Source: an uncultured Acidobacteriia bacterium
GTDB taxonomy: Bacteria > Acidobacteriota > Terriglobia > Bryobacterales > Bryobacteraceae
DNA length: 64,000 bases
Direction: 5' to 3'
Assembly: GCA_903825445.1 (NCBI GenBank)
Contig: CAIKAS010000277.1
Location: 1-64,000 of the forward strand
Shown here: one piece after another, positions 1 to 9,070 of the stretch
How positions within the stretch are numbered: position 1 is the stretch's first letter
Layout: each line of letters begins with the position of its first letter
Program-made: the position numbers and the translations under genes
The notes under the pieces: model-generated
The model's input: the letters and a program-made list of their open reading frames with translations, nothing else
Databases searched by the model: none
Told to the model about the DNA's origin: nothing

Positions 1-749
1 CCGTGCTCGAGCGCCCGAATGCCAATTTCTCCGCTTGGGGGAGTATCAGCGGGAACGATCAGAGCCACTTCCAGGCGCTGCTTCGCGGCGGGTGTGAGGT
101 TCGGATTATCGTGAAACAGGCTGAGGTAGCGCATATCCGGTCCAATGAGTCCGCGGGGTTCGGCCCAGGCGAAGAGCTTCCGGAACAGTCGCTGAAAAAG
201 CGTGGTGTCGCCTTTGTAAGGGCCAATGTGCCGGAGGTACGCGATCGTTGCGGGTGCAATGCGGCGCACTTTTACATCCAGGGGCAAGCGGGTCAAATGC
301 ATCTCCTTCTCGCGGACATTCGTGCCCGCCAGATTTGAGATTCCCAGAGAATGGCTCTCTTCCGCTTCACCCTGCTTGCGATTCGGTTGACATATCTTGC
401 TTTTTCTCCACTCGCCCGGGGACACGGCAAAACCTCTGCGGAAGGCGCGCGAGAATGCGCCGGAACTGGAGAATCCATATTCGAACGCAATGGCTGAAAT
501 GCTTTTGGATCGATCAAAGGTCAGCATTTGAGCGGCACGCTCCAGACGGAGCCTTTGCACGAAAACTTGCAGCGTCTCGCCCGTCCAGGCGCGAAAGAGG
601 CGATGGAAGTGGAACGGGCTGAAGCAGGCGATGGCGGCGAGCCGCTCAAGGTCGAGCGGTTCATCCAGGTGTGCCTGAATGTGATCGACCACGCGATTCA
701 TGCGGGCGGCGTATTCGAGGCGAGTGGATTCGGAGCATTGCGCCGCCAT
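1..749 (-). CDS. AraC-family regulator with GyrI-like sensor domain (partial)
   Basis: Reading the minus strand from an ATG at 749 gives 249 open codons that run off the left edge. Residues 18-118 form the paired helix-turn-helix DNA-binding region of AraC/XylS proteins, with 'FSPFHFHRLF' in the first motif and 'YGFSSSGAFSRAFRR' in the second. From about residue 150 the chain matches the GyrI-like small-molecule-binding fold ('RHIGPYKG', 'ALIVPAD'). Fusions of these two parts are usually around 280-290 residues, so about 30-40 C-terminal residues are probably missing. Such proteins bind a small effector, often a drug-like compound, and activate efflux or stress genes. The ligand and targets here cannot be read from the sequence. 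The gene points away from its GH115 neighbour and is probably independent of it. Confidence 0.9.
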   Translation of the reverse strand, partial: MAAQCSESTRLEYAARMNRVVDHIQAHLDEPLDLERLAAIACFSPFHFHRLFRAWTGETLQVFVQRLRLERAAQMLTFDRSKSISAIAFEYGFSSSGAFSRAFRRGFAVSPGEWRKSKICQPNRKQGEAEESHSLGISNLAGTNVREKEMHLTRLPLDVKVRRIAPATIAYLRHIGPYKGDTTLFQRLFRKLFAWAEPRGLIGPDMRYLSLFHDNPNLTPAAKQRLEVALIVPADTPPSGEIGIRALEH

Positions 750-813
750 GTTTCCAGATTATCAGCGGAAGAGTTCGAACATCGCTGCAATTAAGACGAA
801 GGCGTTCATCATG

Positions 814-3687
814 CTATTTTTCGATACCCCGGAAGCTCTCGGGCGGCCCCAGGTAGCTGACCGCTTTCATTGAGGCCGGCGTATCGATGAGAATGCGCTC
901 CAGAACTACGCCGGGGTCAACCATCCAGACTTTGAAGGTGTGGTAGCCGGGGCTGGCGATCTGGTGCTTGCTGGTGACGTAGCGGGCGTTGTTGCTAACG
1001 GACTGCTCCCAATCGCGATTGCCGTTGGAGGCGTTGTAACCCCGCGGCACGATGGTAAGGACTTGAGGAGCTTCATTGTCCATTGAGACCGCGATGCGGA
1101 CCGGACGGTCGGGAGCAAAGTTCAAAGCGGGACCGAGCGTCAGGCGCGCCGTCGCTTCGCCGGGCGTGAAAAGGTAAATACGGTAGTCGAGATGCGGACC
1201 TGAGTTAAGACCCTGCACATCGACAGGCGCGTCGCTACGCATGCCGTATTGTTCTACCGGGCGAAAGGCCGCCTGGCCGGAATCTGTTTTTGACGTGAAG
1301 TGGGCAGCGTCCATGGCCACGTAGCCGGCAGTTTCGGCGAAACCTGTCAGTGTGGCGCGGGTCAAGTCGTGGGGTTTGCGGACCGTGAGGCCGACGGTCT
1401 CATCGTGGCCCGCTCCACTGATCTTCACCGTGCCGCCGTTCATGCCGGCGGGCGCCTTCGCCCAGTCGATAGTGACCCAGACCCGTGTTTCATGTTCCAA
1501 GCGGCCTTTCGATTCGCTAACAATAATCCACGGAGCGCTCGGGGTTGCGGTGAAGTCGAACGGCTCACGGCCTTTATTGAAGACATCAATGTAGCTGCGC
1601 TGCTGATTGAGGGAATCGAACGCGGGCAGGGGGTTCGAGCCGCCGTCGGTGGCGATGCCGAGCGCGGCGGCCTCCGGGACCTGCACGCTGGCGAGTTTGA
1701 TCGCAGCCAAAGTGTTGGCGGGAGGATCGCGCCAGGTCGTGTACCCGATATGGGGCTGGTCCATGAAATGTTCCCACTTGCCCGCGGCAAGCGCGTCCCA
1801 CTGTTTGGTTAGGGCGGCGTCGGCGTCATACAACGTTTTCACTTTGGCGGCCCAGGAATTGGCACTGGCCCGGCTCTGGGAAGCGTACAAAGCGTTCTTG
1901 CCCGCGGCGACGTACATCGCGTTCAGATTCGCCGATGCTTTCGTTGGAAAGAGAACGAGCTGAAAAAACGCGTCGCGCTTCGCTGCGGGGATCTTGGCGT
2001 AGAGAGCTTCTGCGCGAGCCGCAAGGGCGTTGTAATCTTCCTCGACGCGCTCGGCTTCGCGATAGTTGACGAGGCTGTAAGTGCCGGGTTCCAGCAACTC
2101 GGGCTTGCGGCGGGCGTTGTAGTTGGTATATGTATCGACAATCGCCGCAGCCTCGGTCGCGTATGGCGCACCGAACTCGCGCTCCGCCCACTGGCGAGTG
2201 AACTCGCTGACCTTGTCGCCATTCCACGGTGCAGCGTTCCAACCCAGGTTGAGGAAGAACTCAGTGGGAAGTTCGTAGCCTTTGAAGTGGCCGACATTCA
2301 CGATCCAGATGCGGTCCGCGCCATATTGTTTGGCCAGCGTCATCTGTTCCCAGATCTTGTTCAGTGGACTCGTGTTCAACCATTGATAACTTCGCGGACC
2401 TCCGTGATAGTCGAAGTGATAGTAGATGCCGGCGCCACCGGAGCGCTTACGCTCTTCCGCCGTGGGCAGACGGCGTATATTGCCCCAGTTGTCTTCGGCC
2501 CAGAGGAGCGTAACATCGTCAGGCACGCGCAGGCCACCTTCGTAATACTGCTGCACCTCTTTATATAGCGCCCACAACTGGGGGACTTTCGTCACATCGG
2601 GATTGACCTCTTCAGCCAGCAATTTGCGTTGGGCGGCGACGATCTTCTCCGTCAGAGCGACGCCCTCCGTGGCAGTGCGGACCATGGCGGAATCGTTTTC
2701 GCCGCGGAGACCGATGGTGTAGATGTTTTCGAAGTCTTTGCGCTGGCGGATTCCCTGACGCCAGAAGTCATCGAGAATGTTGGATTGAGTGGCGTAGTTC
2801 CAGTTGCCATTGTCAGCGCGGAGATGCCAGTCCCATTCTTTTTGGGCGCGCATCATAGGTTCCTGATGGCTGGTGCCCATGACAATACCGTATTCATCGG
2901 CGATGCGGGGAGTGGCGGGATCATCTTCGGCGAAGGCGTTGTTCCACATGGCTGGCCACAGGTAATTCCCCTTCATGCGAAGGATGACTTCGAAGACTTT
3001 GGAGTAGAACGCGCTGTTGAAGTTCGCTGCCGTGCCGCCGGGGACGGCGTGTTCGCCGAATTTGGCGCGGACCCAGAAATCGAGATCGGGCTTTTCGTCG
3101 TTGAAGAAGATGCCGCGGTACTTAACGCTGGGTTCACCCTGCTGAACCTTGCCGGCACGAACGTAGAGAGCCGATTTGTGATCGGGCGTGACATCTGCCC
3201 ACCAATACCAGGGTGAGACGCCAATCTGTTCGGAGAGGTCGTAAATGCCAAAGATTGTTCCGCGTTTGTCGCTGCCGGCGATGACAAGCGCGCTATCGAC
3301 GCCGGGAAACGGGTTGACCACAGTTTGCAGAAAGAAGGATTCCCACTTGCCGCGGATGCCGCTGACGTCGATCTTGCCGGCTTGGACCAACTGATCGATG
3401 AGAGGGCTCTTGCCGACGGTCCCGATGAGAACCATCCTGCGTGCGGTGGTGTCCCCCTGGACAACCCAGGCGGGAGTGACGCCGGTGACACGGTTCACAT
3501 CGGCTTGTAGATCATGAGCGGCGCGGATGACGCCTGGCCAGTCAGAGGGATCAACCCGGATAGCCGCTGCGTTGCCCTTTTCGGTGAGGGCGAAGGCGCC
3601 GGGCTGCGGAGATGTTTCCACGTAATGCGGTCCACCTAAGGCCCAGAGACGTGCGGTGGACAAAAAGAAGACCAACAGGGAGCGCAT
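814..3687 (-). CDS. Secreted glycoside hydrolase family 115 (alpha-glucuronidase type)
   Basis: The 957-residue protein begins with a signal peptide ('MRSLLVFFLSTARLWA') and then follows the GH115 layout. There is an alpha/beta domain near residues 40-160, the catalytic barrel with 'FNDEKPDLDFW', 'MKGNYLWPAMWNNAF', 'GTSHQEPM', 'LRGENDSAM' and 'DRIWIVNVGHFKGYELP', and a C-terminal beta domain from about residue 780. GH115 enzymes remove (4-O-methyl)glucuronic acid side chains from xylan or related polysaccharides, probably here in the periplasm or outside the cell. The frame stays open upstream to 3858, but only the start at 3687 (or 3696) puts the signal peptide first and leaves room for a promoter region shared with the divergent gene at 3887. 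Substrate specificity is inferred from the family. Confidence 0.92.
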   Translation of the reverse strand: MRSLLVFFLSTARLWALGGPHYVETSPQPGAFALTEKGNAAAIRVDPSDWPGVIRAAHDLQADVNRVTGVTPAWVVQGDTTARRMVLIGTVGKSPLIDQLVQAGKIDVSGIRGKWESFFLQTVVNPFPGVDSALVIAGSDKRGTIFGIYDLSEQIGVSPWYWWADVTPDHKSALYVRAGKVQQGEPSVKYRGIFFNDEKPDLDFWVRAKFGEHAVPGGTAANFNSAFYSKVFEVILRMKGNYLWPAMWNNAFAEDDPATPRIADEYGIVMGTSHQEPMMRAQKEWDWHLRADNGNWNYATQSNILDDFWRQGIRQRKDFENIYTIGLRGENDSAMVRTATEGVALTEKIVAAQRKLLAEEVNPDVTKVPQLWALYKEVQQYYEGGLRVPDDVTLLWAEDNWGNIRRLPTAEERKRSGGAGIYYHFDYHGGPRSYQWLNTSPLNKIWEQMTLAKQYGADRIWIVNVGHFKGYELPTEFFLNLGWNAAPWNGDKVSEFTRQWAEREFGAPYATEAAAIVDTYTNYNARRKPELLEPGTYSLVNYREAERVEEDYNALAARAEALYAKIPAAKRDAFFQLVLFPTKASANLNAMYVAAGKNALYASQSRASANSWAAKVKTLYDADAALTKQWDALAAGKWEHFMDQPHIGYTTWRDPPANTLAAIKLASVQVPEAAALGIATDGGSNPLPAFDSLNQQRSYIDVFNKGREPFDFTATPSAPWIIVSESKGRLEHETRVWVTIDWAKAPAGMNGGTVKISGAGHDETVGLTVRKPHDLTRATLTGFAETAGYVAMDAAHFTSKTDSGQAAFRPVEQYGMRSDAPVDVQGLNSGPHLDYRIYLFTPGEATARLTLGPALNFAPDRPVRIAVSMDNEAPQVLTIVPRGYNASNGNRDWEQSVSNNARYVTSKHQIASPGYHTFKVWMVDPGVVLERILIDTPASMKAVSYLGPPESFRGIEK

Positions 3688-3805
3688 GCCTGACATAGTA
3701 TGACACCGAAAATTTATACCTTCCTGACGAGCCGCGAATCGGAATCGAGGGGTGTCCTTCGAAATTGTGCGGAGAGACGCACATACGGGTTTTTTGAAAC
3801 TTAAT

Positions 3806-3821
3806 TTACACGAAAGTGTAA
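3806..3821. promoter_or_regulatory. Small inverted repeat in divergent intergenic region
   Basis: TTACAC and GTGTAA flank a GAAA spacer, giving a perfect 6-bp inverted repeat between the divergent GH115 gene and the TIGR03437 protein gene. A TTGACA hexamer follows at 3838-3843, with only a weak -10 candidate downstream. The repeat could be an operator shared by both genes or a short hairpin. No regulator gene is adjacent, so this is a weak inference. Confidence 0.3.
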
Positions 3822-3886
3822 CGGATTTCTTGGTATCTTGACAATTCCCAATCATCATCTAACCGCACACTAAGGAAGAATTCCGC

Positions 3887-6772
3887 ATGAAAAAAATCGT
3901 ATTGACCGCAGCAATAATGGCCGCATCTCTGTCAGTTGCACAAGGTGACGTCATCACCGCCTGGACCTTTGAGAACAATGCGATAGCCGTTGACAACGGC
4001 CCGATTCCTTCCACCGGTACGGGCACCGCTGCCTCCATCGGCATGGCCACTTACGCCACTCCAAGTATTGGAGTAACGACCGACGACGTGCTGGAAGGCG
4101 CCACTGGTGATACAGGCACGAACGGTAATGCCGATCTCACTAATATTTGGCGCGTCCGCGCGCAGGCCGCAACTGGCGGCGGAGCATCGAATGGCTGGTC
4201 GAGCACTGCGCCTATCGGGGCACAGGGCGCCGTGTTCAGCGCAAGCACTGCGGGCTACACCAACATCAATGTCAGCTTCGACTGGTATGCGACGACTCAG
4301 GGTGAGGCGAATCTCCAACTCCAATACACGACTGATGGCGTCACCTGGAAAAATGTGGCGCTGACCCTCTCCGGATCTGATACCGGATTGGCGCTCAAGA
4401 CCAACACCACGTCTACCAACACGGTCAACGGATCGTATGTCAGCATTACCGGAGGCGGGCAGGGTTGGTTCACCGGATTGACCGCGGTCATCAGCGATCC
4501 GCTTGCCGCCAACAATCCCAAGTTCGCCATTCAGATGGTAAACGCCTCGACAGGCGCCGATTGTTTAAGCGCATCGGGAGGCGCCCTGAATAACACCTCG
4601 GGTAACTGGCGGTTTGACAACGTCATTATCTCGGGTACCTTCAGCGGCTTCACCGCCGGGAATCTGGTGCTCTCGCGCAGCGTTTATGCCGGCGATGCGA
4701 CCAGCGTGGCAGTAGGCCAGGCGTTGCCGCCCGTCTGTCCGGCGAGCGCCAACACCGCGTCGCCTGGCGCCTGCCAGATCGCGGCCGTCTCTAACGGCGC
4801 GTACGCGTCCACCACCAGCACCAGCAACGTTTTTAACAACAACACCGTCGACGGAAGCTTCGGTATCACCTCGCCGATCTTTCTCGATCAGATCACGCCT
4901 ACGGGTACGTTGGTTAACACGTACGAGGTGCCCAGCAGCATGATCGTCACCAGCTTCAGCTCCAAATCCGAGCTCGGGCTGAATCTGTCAACGGATGGAA
5001 GCGTGCTCACCTTCATGGGCTATGTAGCGTCGCCGAACACGGTGGACGTTTCGAATTCCAACACGCCTGGAGTCTACGATCCAACCAATCCGTCCGGAGG
5101 CAGTTATTTCCGGGCCGTCGCCCAGGTGGGTGCCAACGGGGCGATGCAGGTTACACCGACTAATGCCTATCCCGGCAACAACGGTCGCGCGGCAATTCTG
5201 GCCAGCGGGCAATACTACATGGTCGGCAACGCCAACAACGGAACCGCGACACCGGCCAACGTCATCAGTGCGACCGGCGTCGAAATCGCAACACCCGGGC
5301 AGGCGGCGAACACGACGCCGACAGAGGTCGGAAACTTCAGCATCGCTCAGGTAACCAATCCCGCCACGGGCAGCCCTTACGCCGCGGATAAATTGGGCAA
5401 GGACAATAATTTCCGGGGACTCACCATCTTCAACAACACGATCTACGTCACCAAAGGGAGCGGCAGCAACGGCATCGATACGGTGTATCAGGTGGGCAAC
5501 GCGGGCAGCCTGCCTACGCTGGCGAACGCGGCCACGGCGCCCATCACGGTGCTGCCTGGATTTCCGACCGCTTCAGCCAAGACCGCTGGCTCCACTAACG
5601 ACTATCCATTCGGGATCTGGTTCGCCAACGCGAACACGCTGTACGTCGCCGATGAAGGAGACGGCGTATTGGCCGACGCGGCCGGCAGCAAAACCGCCGG
5701 CGTGCAGAAATGGATCCTGTCAGGCGGCACCTGGACGATGGCCTACGTACTCCAAAACGGCCTGAACCTGGGCACGCCCTACTCAATCACAAATTACCCC
5801 ACCGCGCTTAACCCCGCCACTGCGGGTCTGCGCAATCTCACAGGTGTTGTGAACTCAAACGGCACCGTGACCATTTACGCCCTGACCTCAACCGTCAGCG
5901 CGAACGGCGACCAGGGCGCCGACCCCAATAAGCTGGTATCCATCACCGATACGCTGGCCAACACCACCGCTTCGGGCGCGTCGTCGGAAACTTTCACTAC
6001 CTTGCGTACTGCCAATGCGGGCGAGGTCCTGCGCGGCATATCGTTCACGCCCAGTTCGACCACGATGGTCGATGTTCCTTTGATTCTCTCGGCGGCAAGC
6101 CCCAGCGTGACTTCGATTGCGCAGGGCGGACTGGCGTTCGCAGTGGGCCAGAATCTTGCGCCTGAAGCCAGTGCAACCGTGGGGACTCCGCCCAGCGGCT
6201 TCGGAGGGACTTCGGTTTCCATCAAGGACGCGGCCGGAACAACTACCACCGCGCCACTGATCTTCGTTTCGCCAAGCAAGGTGGCATTTGAGGTTCCCTC
6301 GACCGTCGCAGCCGGAAAGGCTCAGGTTACGGTGACCTCGCCCGGATCGACTCAGACGGCAAGCAACATCGTGATCGCCCCCGTGGCGCCGGCACTGTTC
6401 ACTGCGAACGGGAGCGCTCTGTTAGTTGGCTGGGCTGTGAGCGTCTCGTCGAGTGGTGCGCAAACCGTGGAGTCGGCCCTTGTGGCGAATGCGGACGGAT
6501 CGTACACAGCTGCGCCGGTCAGTGGCGTGGCGACGAACAAGGTGTACCTGGCGTTTTATGCCACAGGCGTTCAGGCGGCAGGACCAGCAAACGTCACGGT
6601 AACTGTGAACGGAGTTAACGCGCCGGTTTTGTACGCCGGCAATGGAGGCTATCCCGGCATTGACCAGGTGAACGTGCAGTTGCCTGCATCTCTGGCGGGC
6701 GCGGGAACTGTGACTCTGCAGCTCACGGCCTCAGGCATCGCCGCAAACGCGGTGCAGGTCGCGATTCAGTAG
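3887..6772 (+). CDS. Large secreted protein with C-terminal Solibacter-type (TIGR03437-like) domain
   Basis: 961 residues starting with a clear signal peptide (residues 1-20, 'MKKIVLTAAIMAASLSVAQG'). The start is supported by AAGGAAG eight bases upstream. The body is Thr/Ser/Asn/Gly-rich and low in charge, as in cell-surface beta proteins. A stretch around residues 560-720 ('NTLYVADEGDGV', 'LRNLTGVVNSNG') resembles beta-propeller proteins. The last ~210 residues ('FVSPSKVAFEVPSTVAAGKAQ', 'YATGVQ', 'GIDQVNVQLPASLAGAG') match the C-terminal domain that is highly repeated in Solibacter genomes (TIGR03437). Function is unknown; extracellular adhesion or matrix binding is a guess. There is no PEP-CTERM tail. 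A divergent polysaccharide hydrolase is its neighbour. Confidence 0.88.
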   Translation: MKKIVLTAAIMAASLSVAQGDVITAWTFENNAIAVDNGPIPSTGTGTAASIGMATYATPSIGVTTDDVLEGATGDTGTNGNADLTNIWRVRAQAATGGGASNGWSSTAPIGAQGAVFSASTAGYTNINVSFDWYATTQGEANLQLQYTTDGVTWKNVALTLSGSDTGLALKTNTTSTNTVNGSYVSITGGGQGWFTGLTAVISDPLAANNPKFAIQMVNASTGADCLSASGGALNNTSGNWRFDNVIISGTFSGFTAGNLVLSRSVYAGDATSVAVGQALPPVCPASANTASPGACQIAAVSNGAYASTTSTSNVFNNNTVDGSFGITSPIFLDQITPTGTLVNTYEVPSSMIVTSFSSKSELGLNLSTDGSVLTFMGYVASPNTVDVSNSNTPGVYDPTNPSGGSYFRAVAQVGANGAMQVTPTNAYPGNNGRAAILASGQYYMVGNANNGTATPANVISATGVEIATPGQAANTTPTEVGNFSIAQVTNPATGSPYAADKLGKDNNFRGLTIFNNTIYVTKGSGSNGIDTVYQVGNAGSLPTLANAATAPITVLPGFPTASAKTAGSTNDYPFGIWFANANTLYVADEGDGVLADAAGSKTAGVQKWILSGGTWTMAYVLQNGLNLGTPYSITNYPTALNPATAGLRNLTGVVNSNGTVTIYALTSTVSANGDQGADPNKLVSITDTLANTTASGASSETFTTLRTANAGEVLRGISFTPSSTTMVDVPLILSAASPSVTSIAQGGLAFAVGQNLAPEASATVGTPPSGFGGTSVSIKDAAGTTTTAPLIFVSPSKVAFEVPSTVAAGKAQVTVTSPGSTQTASNIVIAPVAPALFTANGSALLVGWAVSVSSSGAQTVESALVANADGSYTAAPVSGVATNKVYLAFYATGVQAAGPANVTVTVNGVNAPVLYAGNGGYPGIDQVNVQLPASLAGAGTVTLQLTASGIAANAVQVAIQ

Positions 6773-6787
6773 AAATTCCGGGGATGT

Positions 6788-6811
6788 GGGGCAGGATGTT
6801 TCTCCTGCCCC
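6788..6811. terminator. Hairpin between convergent genes
   Basis: GGGGCAGG (6788-6795) and CCTGCCCC (6804-6811) form a perfect 8-bp stem just after the stop at 6772 and before the convergent gene ending at 6909. A T-rich tract ('tgtcttcct') follows on the plus strand. It is a likely factor-independent terminator for the upstream gene, possibly acting in both directions. Confidence 0.6.
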
Positions 6812-6908
6812 TGTCTTCCTAACCCAACGGTCTTTCGCGAGAGGAAATCCTGCCGGCGGCCACCATGCGCGCGGACGGGGACTGATGGCCGCTCTTGCAG
6901 GTAACAGA

Positions 6909-7331
6909 TTACTTTGAATTCTGCGGCAGTGGGCTACCCCACAGTTCGGCCCCGAAGACTGGCGAATCGAGTTTGAGAAGCTCACAAGCCTCGGCCATGG
7001 TCCGAACGAGTCTTGGGAATACCCTGCTTGATTCGGCGTGAACTCCGAACACCCGGAACATGCCGTAGATCGCGGGTTGCGGGGCAACAACAGTGCGGGG
7101 TTTAGTTGGCGCGACGATCTCTCGCGCATTCACGTAATCGCGCATGAAATCCATGGACACCTGAAAGGCTTCAGTTTTCGATAAATCGATAATTGCACCT
7201 TCCATCCCCTGCGTCCTGACAAACCCAATTCCCTCAGAAAGACCCGCCAAAAACGAGTCATTGGTCACGACGCCGAAGAATGACAGAAGGACAACCTGGC
7301 GTCTGATTTCAAAATCAATCCGGTGGCTCAT
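6909..7331 (-). CDS. Small conserved hypothetical protein (STAS/SpoIIAA-like fold?)
   Basis: 140 residues, cytoplasmic, with no signal or membrane segment. The pattern starts with a strand-rich 'IDFEIRRQVVLLSFFGVVTNDSFLAGL', then 'GAIIDLSKTEAFQVS' and a helical middle. It resembles small single-domain proteins with a SpoIIAA/STAS-like fold that carry a conserved 'G-x-I-D-L/F-S' strand. This is pattern recognition only, with no catalytic residues to confirm it. The second half contains 'PQPAIYGMFRVFGVHAE', which I do not recognise. It lies between the hairpin at 6788 and a PEP-CTERM gene on the same strand, with about 210 bp of apparently empty sequence between the two. Confidence 0.65.
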   Translation of the reverse strand: MSHRIDFEIRRQVVLLSFFGVVTNDSFLAGLSEGIGFVRTQGMEGAIIDLSKTEAFQVSMDFMRDYVNAREIVAPTKPRTVVAPQPAIYGMFRVFGVHAESSRVFPRLVRTMAEACELLKLDSPVFGAELWGSPLPQNSK

Positions 7332-7545
7332 AAAGCGCGCTGGTCAATCATACTGCAACTCCGCCGCTTGTCTCTCCGCCCTCCGTCCGCGGCTTTTCCA
7401 AAGGCCGACTGCCCGACCACTGACAAATACCTGGCTACCTCGCATTCGGCGCATTCCACGAGGAAACGGTATCAAAGAAAGTGCTGACCAGACGGTTGAG
7501 GCGGAAGGGGGATCATCGGCACACGCTGGCCCCGAACCATGACGA

Positions 7546-8376
7546 TCAACGCTGCTTTCGGATCGACAAGCGGCGATTCGCAAACGTCAGTGAAACAATA
7601 CCCAGCGCCAGTAAACAAGCTGACCGGGGTTCAGGCGTTGCAGCCGACTGATCTGAACTCGCGGATGCTCCAATCACCGCGCCTCCATCGATGATTTGCG
7701 CAGCCAATTGCGCACCCTGGACAAAATTGGTCATGCCGACCGGGGCGGAATAAATGTAGTTTGCACCTTGCCCGTATTGATAGAGTTCGAGCTCGGACCC
7801 AACGATCGCGGCACCGGCTATGCCGGTCACACCGGTACTGCCCAGGTCGGTAGCTAATCCGGTCAGCACGTTCAACTCGTATAGCTCGTCATATGCGCCC
7901 GGGGCCCCGACGGTGTAGTACAAAGACGTACCGCTGGCAGCGAGGCTCGTGTCGTTGCTGCCGTTATTTGCGGCCAGCCCGGTTGCGCCTATCAATTCGG
8001 CTGCACCCGTTGTCGGATTGATCGAGTAGAGGTTAGATCCATAGTCCACCTCGTAGAGGCCATCTGAATCACCCGCGAATGCTCCCGACATGGCGCTCAG
8101 ACCGGTCGGGCCGACACGACTGGAGAGTCCTGTGACGGGGTCAACTGTATACAGGTTCGTGCCCATGTCCTCCAGATAGAGGAGTCCATTCATTGAAGCA
8201 ATACCACTGGATGCCGAAACAGGCAGCGTGCCTACCTGAGTGTAAGCGCCGGTGGCATCATTCAGAAGGCCGAATTGATCGTTATAGAAGACAACGGCGA
8301 CACTTCCTCCGGATGCGCAAACGGCATTCAGTGCAAGAACGCTCGAAACCAGGACGGTGGGCAGATGAATTCGCAT
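7546..8376 (-). CDS. PEP-CTERM sorted beta-propeller-like protein
   Basis: 276 residues with a signal peptide (1-21) and a C-terminal sorting tail. The tail holds the motif 'TPEP' near residue 247, then a hydrophobic helix 'SACLLALGIVSLTFA' and a basic end 'NRRLSIRKQR'. Exosortase systems recognise such tails and anchor or release proteins at the envelope, usually in exopolysaccharide-producing bacteria. The middle has at least three related units ('LYTVDPVTGLSSRVGPTG', 'LYSINPTTGAAELIGATG', 'LYELNVLTGLATDLGSTG') spaced about 45-55 residues apart, consistent with beta-propeller blades. The exosortase itself is not in this window. The exopolysaccharide operon at 47.6-53.4 kb fits the usual company of PEP-CTERM proteins. 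Confidence 0.87.
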   Translation of the reverse strand: MRIHLPTVLVSSVLALNAVCASGGSVAVVFYNDQFGLLNDATGAYTQVGTLPVSASSGIASMNGLLYLEDMGTNLYTVDPVTGLSSRVGPTGLSAMSGAFAGDSDGLYEVDYGSNLYSINPTTGAAELIGATGLAANNGSNDTSLAASGTSLYYTVGAPGAYDELYELNVLTGLATDLGSTGVTGIAGAAIVGSELELYQYGQGANYIYSAPVGMTNFVQGAQLAAQIIDGGAVIGASASSDQSAATPEPRSACLLALGIVSLTFANRRLSIRKQR

Positions 8377-8504
8377 GGAGAAGAATCTCGTTTACTAAGA
8401 CTCTTATCGGCCGCAATCCGGACACTTACGGGCGGCGTGGCAATGCCTGGATCCACCGCCATCAAAGTGATCCAGGACTTAGCCACCTACGAAAGCTGGC
8501 ACGC

Positions 8505-8705
8505 CTATTTAGCGGCGTGGTAAACCCAGTAAAGGCCGGCGGGGAACGAGACCAATCGGACGGAATTGTGGTTTTCCCCCGAATAGATCGTGAAGCGGTA
8601 GTCGAGGCCTTTCGGCTTGAGCTCATCGAGGACCCGGGCAAATTTGGTGGTGGTCTCAGTGAACCCGAGTTCATCGTCGCTCCCCACGGAGAGGCCCGGG
8701 TGAAC
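8505..8705 (-). pseudogene. 3' fragment of an esterase-like alpha/beta hydrolase
   Basis: On the minus strand the last ~66 codons of an open frame read 'GLSVGSDDELG', then 'RFTIYSGENHNSVRLVSFPAGLYWVY' before a stop. This matches the C-terminal end of the Fes/IroE-type esterase family, where the His in 'GENH' is the catalytic histidine. There is no nucleophile-bearing N-terminal part upstream. Instead the frame runs directly into a HicA-like remnant, so this is an orphan tail left by a deletion or recombination. It is not expected to be functional. Confidence 0.6.
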
Positions 8706-8714
8706 TGTTGCAGG

Positions 8715-8910
8715 CAGGACCCGGAGGGTATGGCCTTCGGGCATATCGTCGGGATGGTTTGGATTTGTAGTGTATTGATTCGACTGTGGGTTGAATCAGA
8801 TTTCGTGGCTGCCAGCGGCCTGGCGGTCAAATTGAAAACCGTCGGATTTCAGTTTCCGCACGATTTCACGATAGCGAAATCCGGCGAGCCTGCCCACTTC
8901 AGGCAGCAAC
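8715..8910 (-). pseudogene. Decayed HicA-like toxin remnant
   Basis: The minus-strand frame reads 'GFRYREIVRKLKSDGFQF', then 'GSHEI', a TGA stop at about 8785, then 'FNPQSNQYTT' and 'DDMPEGHTLRVL'. The order of a helix with 'REIVRKL..DGF', a 'GSH' with the histidine typical of HicA RNases, and a final 'MPEGTLRSIL'-like helix is the HicA (YcfA) layout. The in-frame TGA sits where a Trp is common, and the 3' end joins an esterase tail, so the gene is broken. Assignment rests on motif order only. Confidence 0.5.
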
Positions 8911-8917
8911 CACGACA

Positions 8918-9052
8918 GTGTATTCGCGTTTTAGTGGCGACGCCGCCGGGCAACGGTGCGCTGCCGTCGCGGTCGCGCCTGACCTCGATCAGTTTCCGCG
9001 CAACATCGCGGGCAATATCGAGTGCTTGCGCGACTGTTCGGCCCTGAGGATA
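8918..9052 (-). pseudogene. Truncated HicB-like antitoxin remnant
   Basis: About 45 codons on the minus strand read 'PQGRTVAQALDIARDVARKLIEV' and 'SAPLPGG', like the second half of a HicB antitoxin ('TQGRTVAEALENAREAL...'). The first half is missing. The recognisable part stops at 9049-9052, which is where sequence shared with the second DUF4160-DUF2442 module begins. It lies directly upstream of the HicA-like remnant, in the usual hicB-hicA relation. Confidence 0.45.
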
Positions 9053-9070
9053 CTGTTGGGAAGAACCCGC

